Assembly (NCBI RefSeq): GCF_041381155.1 | Contig: NC_091135.1 | Span: 6,439,620 to 6,503,619, forward strand | From: Argopecten irradians | Lineage: Eukaryota > Mollusca > Bivalvia > Pectinida > Pectinidae | Length of the DNA stretch: 64,000 nucleotides | Direction of reading: 5' to 3' | Position numbers and translations under genes: made by a program | The notes under the pieces: model-generated | Database searches by the model: none | Told to the model about the DNA's origin: nothing | The model's input: only the letters and a program-made list of their open reading frames with translations | In this document: in pieces, positions 23,986-37,195 of the stretch | Numbering within the stretch: the stretch's first letter is position 1 | How the letters are laid out: each line of letters starts with the position of its first letter

Positions 23986-24640
23986 ATGTAGGACTTCTAA
24001 TTTTGTATTATGCTTTACTTTTAATTTAATATACATTCAGTAAAACTCATATATATCAAACTCAATTACTATGAACATTCACTTAATTCCTATGTAACTC
24101 GTCGCTGTTTAAAACAAATCAAAAATCGCACTGTTAGCTGCTGAACTTTGTTAAAGCTAAGATCAATTCTGGTATTTTTCAAAGAAGCAAATATTTTTAA
24201 AGTCGGTTTCACTTTGTTAAAAAAAAATATAAATATGTTTGTATATATTCTCCAATTGCAGTTGGGTTTTAAAATACTTTCCCTATACTCTGACTATCAT
24301 ATAAAATTAATGCATTAATTGATTTAGCTCTCCATTGGCGGGGGATCTGAATGACTATGTCCTTGTTTATGATGGCATCTAGTTTATCTTTATACAAATA
24401 TCTTGCTATCTATACAGGTGGTCCTGAGATGTATTGTCTCCCCTTCATTGGTCAGCCAATCAAAAACGTTTTGCAAACTGATCGTCGCCGAGCTGTGCAG
24501 GAGATCAAAGGGATCCGAACTATTAACCGTTAAAAGTTTTGCTAAATAATAAGCGGTATCGCTGTAATTGAAATTTATTATCATTTTACACTTGAACAGC
24601 AAGCTGAAAACAGCTAACCGGGTGTCTCTCAATCCATTTG
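23986..24640. other. Single-copy looking AT-rich spacer, nothing recognised
   Basis: No domain-bearing frame, RNA gene or TIR pair seen. It separates the 168-bp array from the large satellite. Confidence 0.4.
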
Positions 24641-27600
24641 ATATTTATTATAATTTAATTATATTAATTAACTATATGTTTCAGTTTTCCTAGATCCATT
24701 TGACGACAGGAAAGGCAACATGGTAAGCATCCTTGTATGAAGACGGATGGTTCACCTCCATGAATGGTATACTTGAGTCGTGAAAAACTACCAAGTGCAT
24801 TTAGGTAAGTATACTCTCACTGTGACAACACCCGGTATATCAGCCAGGTTAATGCATTTTCATCAATTTGTGCGCAAATGTGCCATGCGACATTGCGATA
24901 ATGTACCATGCGACAGTGTGTTTGCCACATGGCTCATTGTTGTATTGTCGTCATGTCGCCCATGCGACAGTGCGACAAAGCCTAAATCAATCACCATAGA
25001 AATCAGAAATATCTAGTTTTCGACTTATCAATTGGAAGGGAAAGTCGACCATATTGATTGACGTTTCGAAATAAGCAATTGATATATATATTGCCATTAC
25101 AATAATTATGTATTTTCTTCTCTCGCAATGGTAACCACGATGTTTCAGTTTTCCGAGGCCCTACGACGACAGTAAGGGCAACATGGTAAGCATCTTGGAT
25201 GACGACGGAGGGTTCACCTCCATGAATGGTATACCCGAGACCCTAGTGACGACAGGAAGGGCAACATGGTAATCATTAGATGACGACGGAGGGTTCACCT
25301 CCATGAATGGTATACTGGAGTCGTGAAAAACTACCAAGTGCATTTAGGTAAGTATACTCTTACTGTGACAACACCCGGTATAAAATGTGCCATGCGACAG
25401 TGCGATAATGTGCCATGCGACATTATGTTTGTCGCATGGCTCATTGTTCCAATGTCGCATTGTCACACATGCGACATTGCGACAAAGCCTAAATCAATCA
25501 CCATAGAAATCAGAAATATCTAACTTTCTACTTATCAAATAGAAGGGGAAAGTCGGCCATGTTGATTGACGTGTTAAAATAAGCACTTCATACATATATT
25601 GCTATTACAGTAATGATAGATTTTTCTTCTCTCGCAAATGGTAACCACGAAACGTGGCCGTTGTTGGAGACTATATGTTTCAGTTTTCCGAGACCCGAGT
25701 GACGACAGGAAAGGGCAACACGGTAAACATCCTTGGATGACGATGGATTGTTCAATTCCATGAATGGTATACTGGAGACCCGAGTGACGACAGGAAGGGC
25801 AACATGGTAAGCATCCTTGGATGAAGACGGATGGTTCAACTCCATGAATGGTATACTGAGAGTCTTGAAAAACTACCAAGTGCATTTAGGTAAGTATACT
25901 CTCACTGTGACAATACCCGGTATATCTGCCAGGTTAATATATATTTTCATCAATTTGTACGCAAATGTGCCATGCGACAGTGCGATAATGTGCCATGCGA
26001 CAGTGTGTTTGTCGCATGGCTCATTGTTACAATGTCGCATTGTCACCCATGCGACAGTGCGACAAAGCAAAAATCAATCGCCATAGAAATCAGAAATATC
26101 TAAGTTTCGACTTATCAAAATGAAGGGAAAGTCGGCCATGTTGATTGACGTGTTAAAATAAGCACTTCATATATATATTGCCTATTACAATAATTATATA
26201 TTTTCTTCTCTCGCAAATGGTAACCACGAAACGTGGCTGTTGTTAGGACTACTATATGTTTCAGTTTTCCGAGACCCGAGTGACGACAGGTAAGGGCAAC
26301 ATGGTAAGCATCCTTGGATGACGACCCTGGATTGTTCAATCCATGAATGGTATACTGGAGACCCGAGTGACGACAGGAAGGGCAACATGGTAAGCATCCT
26401 TGGATGACGACGGATGGTTCACCTCCATAAATGGTATACTGAGAGTCTTGAAAAACTACCAAGTGCATTTAGGTAAGTATACTCTCACTGTGACAATACT
26501 CCTGTATATATGCCAGGTTAATGTAATTTTATCAATTTGTACGCAAATGTGCCATGCGACAGTGTGCGATAATGTGCCATGCGACAGTGCGACAAAGCTG
26601 GACAGTAAAGCAATCATCCATAGAAATCAGAAATATCTAAAGTTCTTCTTATCAAATAGAAGGGAAAGGTCGGCCATGTTGATTGACGTGTTAAAATAAG
26701 CACTTCATATATATATTGCCTTTACAATAATTATATTATTTTTCTCTCTCACGCAAATGGTTTTCCGAGAACCACGAAACAATGGTAAACATCCTTGGAT
26801 GACGATGGATTGTTCAATTCCATGAATGGTATATGTTTCAGGAAGGGCAACATTTTCCGAGACTCCGATGGTGACGACAGGTATACTCTCAGGACAATAC
26901 CCTGTATAACTGGTAAGCATCCTTGCCATGCGACGACGGATGGTGCCATAGCGACAAGTGTGTTTGTTGCCATGTCTCATATGTTTACAATGTCGCTATT
27001 GTCACCCATTACGACAGGAGCGACAAAGCCTAAAATCAATCGCCATATATTTCAGAAACAATCTAAGTTTTCGGACTTATCATATGTAAAGGAAAGTCGG
27101 CCATCGTTATAATTGACGAGTTAATATAAACACGTCATAATATATAAAATTGCCATTAACCTGAAATCTATATATTTTCGTCTCGACGGGCAAATGGATA
27201 AACAAGAAACATGTCTGTTGTTAGAGACAATATCTTTCAGTTTTCCGACACACCGGAGTTACGACCAGGTAAGGCACATACGGTAAGCATCCTTGGGATA
27301 ACGACGGATGGGTCACCTCCATAAACGGTAATAATTTAGATTCGTATGAATAACTAACCAAGAGCATTTCATGGTGTAATAGTAACTAGCTCTTCATTGC
27401 GACGAAACAGCGGTATATCTATCTAGGCCATGTTAAAGATATTTTTCGTCAATTTGTACGCCAAATGTGCCATGCGACAGTGCCGATAATGTGCCATGCG
27501 ACAGTGTGTGTTTATCGCAACATAGGGCTCATTGTTCCAAAGTCGACCATTGTCGCCCATGCGACAGTGCGACAAAGCCTAAATCATCAACCAAAGAAAT

Positions 27601-30600
27601 CAGAAATATCTAATTTCGACTTATCAACTGCAAGTGAAAGTGCACAGACCATATTGAATGGCGTTTTCGAAATAAGCACTTCAAATATATATTGCCATTA
27701 CAGTAATGATAAATAAATTTTCCTTCTCCTCGCAAATGTAACCACGAAAAGTGGCCTTTGTTTGGAGACTATATGTTTCAGTTTTCCGAGACCCAGTGAC
27801 GACAGATAAGGGCAACATGGTAAGTCATCCTTGGATGACGATGGATTGTGTTCAAATTCCATGAATGGAAGTATACTGAGACCCGAGTGACGACAGGAAA
27901 TGGCAACAAGGTAACTTCAGTTGGATGTAGACGAATGGTTCACCTGCCATGAACGATATACTTGAATTCGTGAAAGACCTACCAAGTTGCAATATATGTA
28001 AGTATACTCATCGCAATGTGACAACACCTGGAATATCTGCCATGTAATGAATCTATCACCAATTTGTAACACAAATTGTGTCCATGTGACATTCCGATAA
28101 ATGTGCCATGGCAGAACAGTGTGTGTTTATCGCATTTGCTCATTCAGATTCAATGATCGTAAAAACTTGTCGCCAATCAGAAGCGACATGTAGCGACAAA
28201 GCCCTAAAATAAATCACCAAAGAAATCAGAATAATCTAATATCCTGACTTATCAACTGCAAGGGAAAGTGCAACATATTGCTTGCTTTTCGAAATAAACA
28301 CTTCAAATAATATAATGCCATCACAGTAACGATAATATTTTTTCCTTTCGGCAAATGGAGAACCACGAAACGTTGCCGTTGTTGGAGAGGCTTTGCTTAA
28401 AATCAGTGGGTTTTCCCCGAGACCGCAAACATGACGACAGAAAGAAAAAAAGGTAAGCATCATTGTATGATGACGGATGGGAGTCTACCTGCATGAATAT
28501 TTTACAGGAGTCCCGAGTGTGACAACTGGAATTTATGGTAATGTAAGTATACTTATCCATTGGATGACGACAGGATGTAAGCATCCTTTACCTGAGTCTT
28601 GAAAATTTAAGATCGCGGAAAAAACTGAACCAAGTGCATTTAGAGTAAGTAATACTCATCACTGTGCCCACACCCGGTTACATCTGCCAGGTGTAATGTA
28701 TTTTTCAATCAATTTGTTACGCAAATGGGACATGGCTTCAGTGTGATAAATGTTCCATGTGACATTGTGAGTTTGTCGAATTGGCTACTTGTTTTCGATG
28801 TCGCAATTGTCCGTCCTATCGCGACAGGTGGACGACAATGCGACAGTGGCTGACAAAGCCTGAAATCATCACCATAGAAATCAGAAATATCAAATTTTTC
28901 GACTTAACAACTGCAAAGTGAAAGTCATCCATGTTGAATTAACGTTTAAAAATAAACATATTCGTTCATATATATATGATCTCCAGTTACAATTATGATA
29001 TAATTTTTCTTTTCGCGCAAATGTAACACCTACGAGAAAACGTGGCCGTTGATGGAGACCTATAATTAATCAGTTTTTATCGAGAACCGAGGTGGGACCC
29101 GACAGGAAAGGTCAACATGGTCAGCATCCGTGGATGACGAACGAATATTTGTTCAATTCCATGATTGGTATAGCTGTAGACCCGAGTGACGACAGAGGCA
29201 ACACGGTAAGCATCCATGGTTGACGACGGAATGGTTAACCTCCATAAATGAGGTTATAAACTGAGCAGTCTTGAAAAACTTACACCAAGTGCATTTAGGT
29301 ATGGTATACTCTCAACTCGTGGAACAATACAAGATGTATATATCTGCCAGGTTAATGTATTTATATCAATTTGTACTCAAAATGTGCCATGGCGACATGT
29401 GACATAACTGTCCACAGGCGCCATTGCGACGAATGTTAGCATTGTCGCTTATATACGACATTGTCGACAAAGCCCTAGCATATCATAGAAGTCAGAAATA
29501 TCTTATCGCAATAGACCCAATGGCGCAATGTCGCATGAACTCATTGTCGTATTGATTGGATGTTTCGGGAAATAAGCACTTCATATATATAATATGCTAT
29601 TACAATAATTATATATATACCTTCTTGCTCACGCAAATGGGTAACCACGTAAAACGTGGCGCCTTTTTGGAGACTATATGTTTTCAGTTTTCCGAGACCC
29701 GAGTGACGACAGGAAGGGCAACATGGTAAGCATCCTTGGATGACGACTCATGGTTTCTACCTCCATGAATGGAAAAAAAAAGAGTCATGAAAAACTACCA
29801 ACTGCATATAGGTAACGTATACTTGTAATTTACGTTATTTTGTAAAGAAATTATTCTAAATGTAATGAATGTTTATCATTTGTGCACTATAATACGCCAT
29901 GCGACAAACTCGACATGCCCATGCGACAGTGGTTTGTTTGTTTGCATAGCGCTTTGTCGTACTTGTCAAATGACATATTGTCGCACTATCGCATGGCATA
30001 TTGGCGCACTTGTTGCATGAACCCATTGTCGTATTCATTGACGTTTTTCGAAATAAGCACGTGTATAGTATATACTGCTATCACAGGCTAATTATATACT
30101 TCTTTCTCTCGCAAATGGTAACAACGTAGTTCGTGGCCGTTGTTGGGAGACTATATGTTTCAGTTTTCATTTTGAGCCCCCGAGTGACGACACGAAGGAG
30201 GCAACATGGTAAACATCCTTATAATGACGACGGATTGGTTCGCCTCCATGAATGGTAAAAAAATGGAGTCGTGAAAAACTACCAACTGCATATAGGTAAG
30301 TATACTTTAAACTTACGTTTTTGTATTAAGAAAACTATTCTAAATAATGAATTTTTATCAATTTTATCGACATATAAACGATTAAACGGGCAACGAGATT
30401 GCATGCGACAACTCGACAATGCGCCCATGTGACAATGTGTTTTTGTCGCATAGCGCATTGTCGGACTGTTGCATGGCATAATGTCGCACTGGTCGCATGG
30501 CGCATTGTCGTATTGATTGATGTCTCGAAATAAGCACATCATTCATACTGCTATCACACTAATTATATACTGCTTTCTCTGCGAATGGTAACCACAAGAG

Positions 30601-33600
30601 GTGGCCGTACCATATGTTTTTAGTTTTTTGAGACCCGAGTGACGACAGGAAAGGCAACATGGTAAGCATCCTTGGATGACGACAGATGGTTCACCTCCAT
30701 GAATGGTAAAACTGAGAAATCGTCACGAACTACAAACTGCATTTAGGTAAGTATAAAAACGTGACAAACATATATCCAGAATATTCTGCTCATATTAATT
30801 GTAAAGACACTGTTATAAATATTGAATTTGTCTCACTGTCGCATGACACATTTTCGCACTATCGTATGACTCATTGTCGTATTCATTGATAGTTTTTCGA
30901 AATAAGCAAGTTATATATTACTGTTATTACAATTAATTATATACTTCTTTCTCTACAAAATGGTAACCACGTGGGGTGGCCATTTTTGAAGACTATATGT
31001 TTCAGTTTTCCGAGACCCGAGTGACGACAGGAAAGGGGGAACATGGGTAAGCTTCCTTAGATGTCGACTCATGGTTAACCTCCATGAATGGTAAACTGGA
31101 GTCATGAAAAACTACCAACTGCATTTAGGTAAGTATACTTTAACTTACGTAATTGTAAAGAAATTATTCTAAATAATGAATGTTTATCAATTTGTGCAAC
31201 CTATACGCCATGCGACAACTTGACTATGCGCCATGCGACAGTTTGTTTGTTTGCATAAACGCATTGTCGTATTTCTGCATAGCATATTGTCGCACTATTC
31301 GCATGACCTCATTGTCGCACTGTCGCATGACAACATTGTCGTATTCATTGACGTTCGAAATAAGCACGTCATATACACTGCTATCACACTAATTATATAC
31401 TTCTTTCTCTCGCAAATGGTAACCACGTACGGTGGCGGGTTTTTAGAGAAACTATATGTTTCAGTTTTCTCAGGAGACCCGAGTGACGACAGAGAGGGCA
31501 ACATGGTAAGCATCCTTAGATGTCGACTCATGGTTAACCTCCATGAATGGTAAACTGGAGTCATGAAAAACTACCAACCGCATTTAGGTAGGTATACTTT
31601 GATTTACGTATTTGTTAAGAAACTATTCTAAATAATGAATGTTTATCAATTTTATCGACTTTACGCCATGCGATAACTCGACAATGCGCCATGTGACAAT
31701 GTTTTTGTCGCATAGCGCAATTGTCGGACTGTTGCATGGCATAATGTTGCACTGTCGCATGGCGCATTGTCGTATTGATTGATATCTCGAGATAAGCACA
31801 TCATATATACTGCTATTACATTAATTATACACTTCTTTCTTTTCACAAATGGTAACCACGTGAGGTGGCGACGTTTTTGGAGAACATATATGTTTCAGTT
31901 TTCCGAGACCCGAGTGACGACAGGAATGGCAACATGGTAAGCATTCTTGGAGACGACGGAATGGTTCACCTCCATGAATCGTACAAACTACAAAACTTGC
32001 ATTTAAGGTAAGTAGCTAGAAAAAACGTTGAAACAAGCTCTATATATCCAGAATACCATGCTCAGTTTAATATGTAAAGACACTGTTCTAACTAATGAAA
32101 TTTGTATCAATTTGTGCGACTATATGTTTCAGTTTTCTCAGTGCGACAATCTCTCGAACAATGCGCCACTGCGAGTGTGTTTTGTTAAAAGCTAAATAAT
32201 TGAATTTGTATCAGTTTGACGTTATGCGATAACTCGACAATCGCACGCTTAGCGCCTCATTTTGTCGCACTATCGCATGGCATATTGACGCACTTGTCAG
32301 CATGACCCATTGTCGTATTCATTGACCATATCAATATAAACTACTATCACACTAATAATATACTTCTTTCTCTCGCAAATAGTTACCACGTACGGTTGCC
32401 GCCGTTTAGAGGACTATATGTTTCAGTTTTCTGAGACCCGAGTGACGACAGGAAGGGCAACATGGTAAGCATACTTAGATGTGGATTCATGGTTAACCTC
32501 CATGAATGGTAAAATTGGAGTCGTGAAAAACTACCAACTGCATTTAGGTAGGTATACTTTGATTTACGTATTTGTTAAGAAACTATTCTAAATAATGAAA
32601 GTTTAATCAATTTTATCGACTTACGCCATGCGAATAACTCGACAATGCGCCATGTGACAATGTTTTTGTCGCATAGCGCATTGTCGGACTGTTGCATGGC
32701 ATAATGTTGCACTGTCGCATGGCGCATTGTCGTATTTGATTGATATCTCGAAATAAGCACATCATATATACTGCTATCACATTAATTATACACTTCTTTC
32801 TTTCACAAATGGTAACCACGTGAGGTGGCCGTTTTTTTTTTTTGGAGACCATATGTTTCAGTTTTCCGAGGACCCGAGTGACGACAGGAATGGCAACATG
32901 GTAAGCATTCTTGGAGACGACGGATGGTTCACCTCTCATGAATCGTCACAAACTACAAACTGCATTTAGGTAAGTATAAAAACTTGGAACAACGTATATC
33001 CAGAATACCTGACTCAGTTTAATTGTAAAGACACTGTTCTAACTCTAATGAATGTTGTATCAATTTGTGCGGACTATACGTTATGCGACAACTCGAATGC
33101 GCCATGCGACAGTGTGTTGTTGCATAGCGCATTGACGTATTGTTCGCATGACATTTTGTTGCACTATCGCATGGCATATTGACGCACTGTAGCATGAACC
33201 ATTGTCGTATTCATTGACGTTTCGAATAAGCATATCAATATATACTGCTATCACACTAATTATATACTTCTTTCTCTTGCAAATGGTAACCACGAGAGGG
33301 TGTGTCCGTTTTTGGAGACTATGTTTCAGTTTTCCGAGACCCGAGTGTGACGACAGGAAGGGCAACATGGTAAGCATCCTTTGATGTGGACGCATGGTTA
33401 AACCTCCAATGAATGGTAAAAGAAGTAGTCGTGAAAAAACTACCAACTGCATACTTAGGTAAGTATACTTTTAGTTAATTTTAACGATAAGTTAAATTGT
33501 AATGAAACTGTTCTAAATAATCATTTTTATCAATTTGATCGACTATAAGCCGTGCGACAACTCTACCATGCGCCATGTGACAATGTGTTTGTCGCATAGG

Positions 33601-33690
33601 GTATTGTCGCACTATCGCATCCGGACTTATGGCAGCTGCCATGTGTAAAAGTTCTAAAACAAGATTACCAATCTTTAAAATTTTCAATTC
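24640..33690. repeat. Satellite array of about 17 units (430-580 bp) with exon-like cassettes and TGTCGCAT palindromes
   Basis: Each unit contains, in order: GGTAACCACG; TATATGTTTCAG; a conserved block GAGTGACGACAGGAAGGGCA then ACATG|GTAAGC; a block GACGGATGGTTCACCTCCAT then GAATGGTATACT; ACTACCAAGTGCATTTAG|GTAAGTATAC; an AT-rich part; and a cluster of CCATGCGACAGTGCGA motifs in both orientations. Unit cores lie near 24700, 25165, 25702, 26281, 27260, 27796, 28433, 29095, 29703, 30187, 30640, 31025, 31486, 31917, 32446, 32880 and 33350. Units before about 29.6 kb mostly carry a doubled ~86-bp cassette, later ones a single one. Between 26.7 and 29.5 kb the units are scattered with small indels. 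Confidence 0.9.
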
Positions 33691-33699
33691 ACAGGGTAG

Positions 33700-35570
33700 A
33701 TAACCATAACGACTCCCCTTTGGAGGTGACAGTAATCTGTGAAACAGTTTTTGTATGGGAACTTCTGAAGTAGGTCTTCACACAAGATACAGGTCCAGAT
33801 ATATTTTCAGTGAGTGGGTTAAATACAAAAGGTGTGGTGCTAATGTTGCTGTGTAAATTCATCATTGTTTTATAGCTGTTGCTATTGCTGGTGCTTGTTG
33901 AATTTCGTTGTATACCGTCTGCTTCAAACCATGTCATTTGTCACCACCATCTTAATGTTTGTGTCTTAAGATGTCGCTCTTAAAATCATAAAGCCACATA
34001 AATATTCCTCTCAAGCAAAGATGACATTGGTGCTTCTTTTCTTCCGTTAGACAGGGGACTTCTTCTTCGACTAGGGTGTGTTGGTATAGGATTTTAAAAC
34101 ATCCTACCTGATTATGCTATCTTCTTGTGAAGTAGGTACTTATCTCATCGAGTAAATGTTTTGTATGCCATTTTTTGCATCTTTATTTTCCGCTTAGATT
34201 GGCCATTAGGCTTGACTTGTGACTAAAGCTTTGGTCACAGGTGCCACAAACGCTAATCCAGGCGGGCTCTGTGATGGCAGTTTCAAATTTCTGATCGAAG
34301 AACGGACATTCTATACGTAATTAATTGCACAAGTCAATTTTTAATTGTTTTGTCATCAACTGCAATGCACCACCCCAAAAGCGTCCACATGAACTAGGGT
34401 GTACCGATTTAGGGCGGGATTACTTTTCTAGACGGAAAGAAAGAAAATAAGTAATCCGTCCCCGTAATTATCGGCAACCTTTTCCGACTTATAGTTTCAT
34501 GTGGACACTTTCAGGGTAGTGCTGTGCTGTTGGGGAACAACTGCAATTGAATTGACTGTGCAATTGCTGTAGAACGTCCGTTCTTCAAGTAGAAAATTGA
34601 ATCAGCCACACACAGAAAGCCCACCTGAATTATCATTGTCACAACGATAATCTAGTCGGACTTTTTGATGGTTGTTTCATTTGATTGAAGAACGGTTTTA
34701 TGTCAATCGCACAGTAAATTTCATCGCTTTTATCATCAACTGCGATGCACCACTCCAAAAGCGTCCCCATGAACTAGGGTGTACCCGGTTTAGGGCGGGA
34801 TTACTTTTCTTGACGGAAAGAAAGGAAATAAGTAATCTGTCCCCTGTAATTATCGTGCAACCTTTCCGACTTATAGTTCAATGTGGACACTTTAAGGGTA
34901 GTGGTGCTGCTGCTGTCGGGGATAACTGCATTGAATTGATGATGGTGCGATTGCCCTAGAACATTCGTCAATTCAATCAGAAAAATGGAACTGCCGTCAC
35001 AGAAAACCCGCCTAAATTATCATTGGGGCACCTGTGCCCAAAGTTCCACCAAGTCAAGGGCTGGTACGTCGGCATGAGTCGGCTTCCAGTGCTAAAAGAA
35101 GCGGACAATTCAGGATGCAAAAATTGCAACACAACATTTATTCGATGAGAAGTATCTACGTCGCATGAAAGAGCCCATAATCAAGTAGGAATGTTCAAAT
35201 CCTATATCAACACCCCTAGACTAAGAAGAAGCTACCTGTCTAACGGAAGAAGCATCAATGTCATCCTTGCTTCAGAGAACAATGTGGCCATTTGATTTAA
35301 AACGGCATCTCGGACACAGACATTAAGATGGTTACAAGTTACATGCTTTGATGCAGACTCTATATGACAAATTGTAAACAACAGTAGCATCAGCAGCAAC
35401 TATAAAACAATGATGAATTTACCCAGCAACATCGACACCACCTCATTGTGTTTAAACACCTTTTTACAGCAAATTATCTGGACCTACATCTTGTGAGGAG
35501 ACCTCAAAGTTCTCAATTAACTGTTTGGCAAAGATATGGCCACCTCCACAAGGACGGTATGGTATGGTTA
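33700..35570. repeat. Compound inverted repeat (~1.9 kb) with two internal hairpin blocks
   Basis: The outer arms, about 33700-34260 and 35020-35570, are diverged reverse complements. Shared landmarks include CAAGATACAGGTCCAGAT with GGACCTACATCTTGTGAG, AAATTCATCATTGTTTTATA, and TTCCGTTAGACAGG with CCTGTCTAACGGAA. Between them lie two direct copies (about 34260-34636 and 34640-35020, offset about 382 bp) of a block that is itself palindromic, centred near 34445 and 34830. Fragments such as CGTCDQSFSHKSSLMANL and GCKNCNTTFIR recall C2H2 zinc fingers but the frames are broken. Element class unknown. Confidence 0.7.
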
Positions 35571-35977
35571 TCGGAATGTGGCGGAGAAGACAAGCATGTA
35601 GCCTGTAACAATGGAGAAGACATGAAGACTCGAGGGAAGATAAAAAAATAACAAACACGAAGCCTTTGATACCATAATGAGGTAAGCGAGAGTGTTGCGA
35701 GATCTGCAACAACGATAAGAGGAATGGGGTTAGGAACTATGGAAAATTACGATAATGAAGGAATGTCATCAGAGAAACAAGGTACTGGTGAAAATGGAGG
35801 GAACATGAAACTTGTGGAAATGAACATGTTTGATGCAAAGTTTAAGTCCAATTATCAGATACATTCTTCAGTTACAAAATGATTCAATACACGAAAAAGT
35901 CATAGATGATGTAACAGAAGTCATTGATGTTGGAATCATTGTAATGAATACCTTTCAGTTGGCATTCATAGCCAATC

Positions 35978-36070
35978 AGACGACCATCAGGATAATGACA
36001 ACCATCAGGATAGTGACGACCATCAGGATAATGACAACCATCGGGATAGCGACGACCATCAGATGGCAGA
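35978..36070 (+). repeat. 18-bp minisatellite, first cluster
   Basis: About five head-to-tail copies of CATCAGGATAGTGACAAC-like units. One frame reads DDHQDNDNHQDSDDHQDNDN, a regular 6-residue Asp/His repeat, ended by a stop soon after at about 36086-36088. Confidence 0.85.
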
Positions 36071-36407
36071 CATTCCTGGATAGTGACTAAAATTAAAATT
36101 GGTACTTTCCCAGGTATAATATATTTTCGAGAATGAACGTTTTTTGTGTTATTTCTGTACTTGTTTGGAAAAAACCTTTTTGGAAAATAAAATAAATACA
36201 AGAAAATTTGCAATTAGGTCTGGAATATCGGAAAGTCTGAAGAATAGGTTTCGGTAAAGTACATGTATTTGAAAAAGAAAAAAAAATAGAGATTTTTTTT
36301 TTTACAATTTTGATAAGCAACTTTAACTAATAAAAATAGACAATGGATTGGCTGGTTTTATTCATGTATTTTCCACTATACTAATGATATCAATATTTCT
36401 CCCAGAG

Positions 36408-36610
36408 TGACAACCATCAGGATAGTGACGAACATCAGAATAGTGACAACCATCAGGATAGTGACGCAACATCAGGATAGAGTGACAACCATGAACAGGA
36501 TAGTGACAACCATGAACGACAACTGGATAGTGAGAAATCAAGCGAGTATAGCGACGGAACAACATCAGGTAGCATAATTAGCGACGTGACAACTATCAGG
36601 TAGGATAGTG
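36408..36610 (+). repeat. 18-bp minisatellite, second cluster (degenerate)
   Basis: Same CATCAGGATAGTGACAAC unit, with indels that break the 6-residue frame. Includes variants such as CATGAACAGGATAGTGAC. Confidence 0.8.
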
Positions 36611-37195
36611 ACAATAATCTTTAATAGTAGACCACCGTGGACAGGCAGACCATTGGTGATAAGCAGAGGCTCCAATTCGAGGTCACATTTACTATTAAAC
36701 TCAAATGAAAAAGTAATAATATTAAAAATGTAAAGAATTGTAAAATTTAAACTGCAGTAAAATTGCTCTCACGTACCGTTTTTTTCCCAAATGGTTCAAA
36801 ATGCCAGTTTAATCTGTTGGTCTAGCCTCCATCAATTATTGTTAACACTATTTCTCCAAAAGTAGAAAAGGGATCTTATCTCGGATTTTTTAATAGTTGA
36901 AGTTTGTTACTTCCATATCTAAGATAGAAACTGATAACACATTAAATAAGTGGTAGTTAAACGATTTAATTATTATATCATTTATGTTTTCCACCATACT
37001 AAGTAAAGATTTCCCTTCCCCTTTCTTCCCGAAAGGCAGTTCCATTCCAACAATTGACCTCTTTCAGTGAACTGCTTTGCTGTGGATACGTCCTCGTTGA
37101 CTACACGAATTGTTTCAGTTTTGGTAACTCTCGTTTGGCAAATACCAATTGGTTAGCATCTCAGGATGTGGCGACACCAATCAGTATAGTGATAT

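Noticed and set aside
25161-26468. Repeated open frames (HLVVFQDSQYTIHG-type) in the satellite
   Set aside because: They recur only because the DNA repeats. Frames do not persist between units and the spliced blocks (38 nt) are not multiples of three.
24640-33690. CRISPR-like reading of the regularly spaced TGCGACA motifs
   Set aside because: Eukaryotic context, spacers are also repeated, motifs occur in both orientations and no cas genes are present.
36093-36320. 75-codon minus frame rich in Phe/Lys next to the minisatellite
   Set aside because: Low complexity, no homologous motif, no splice or start context.
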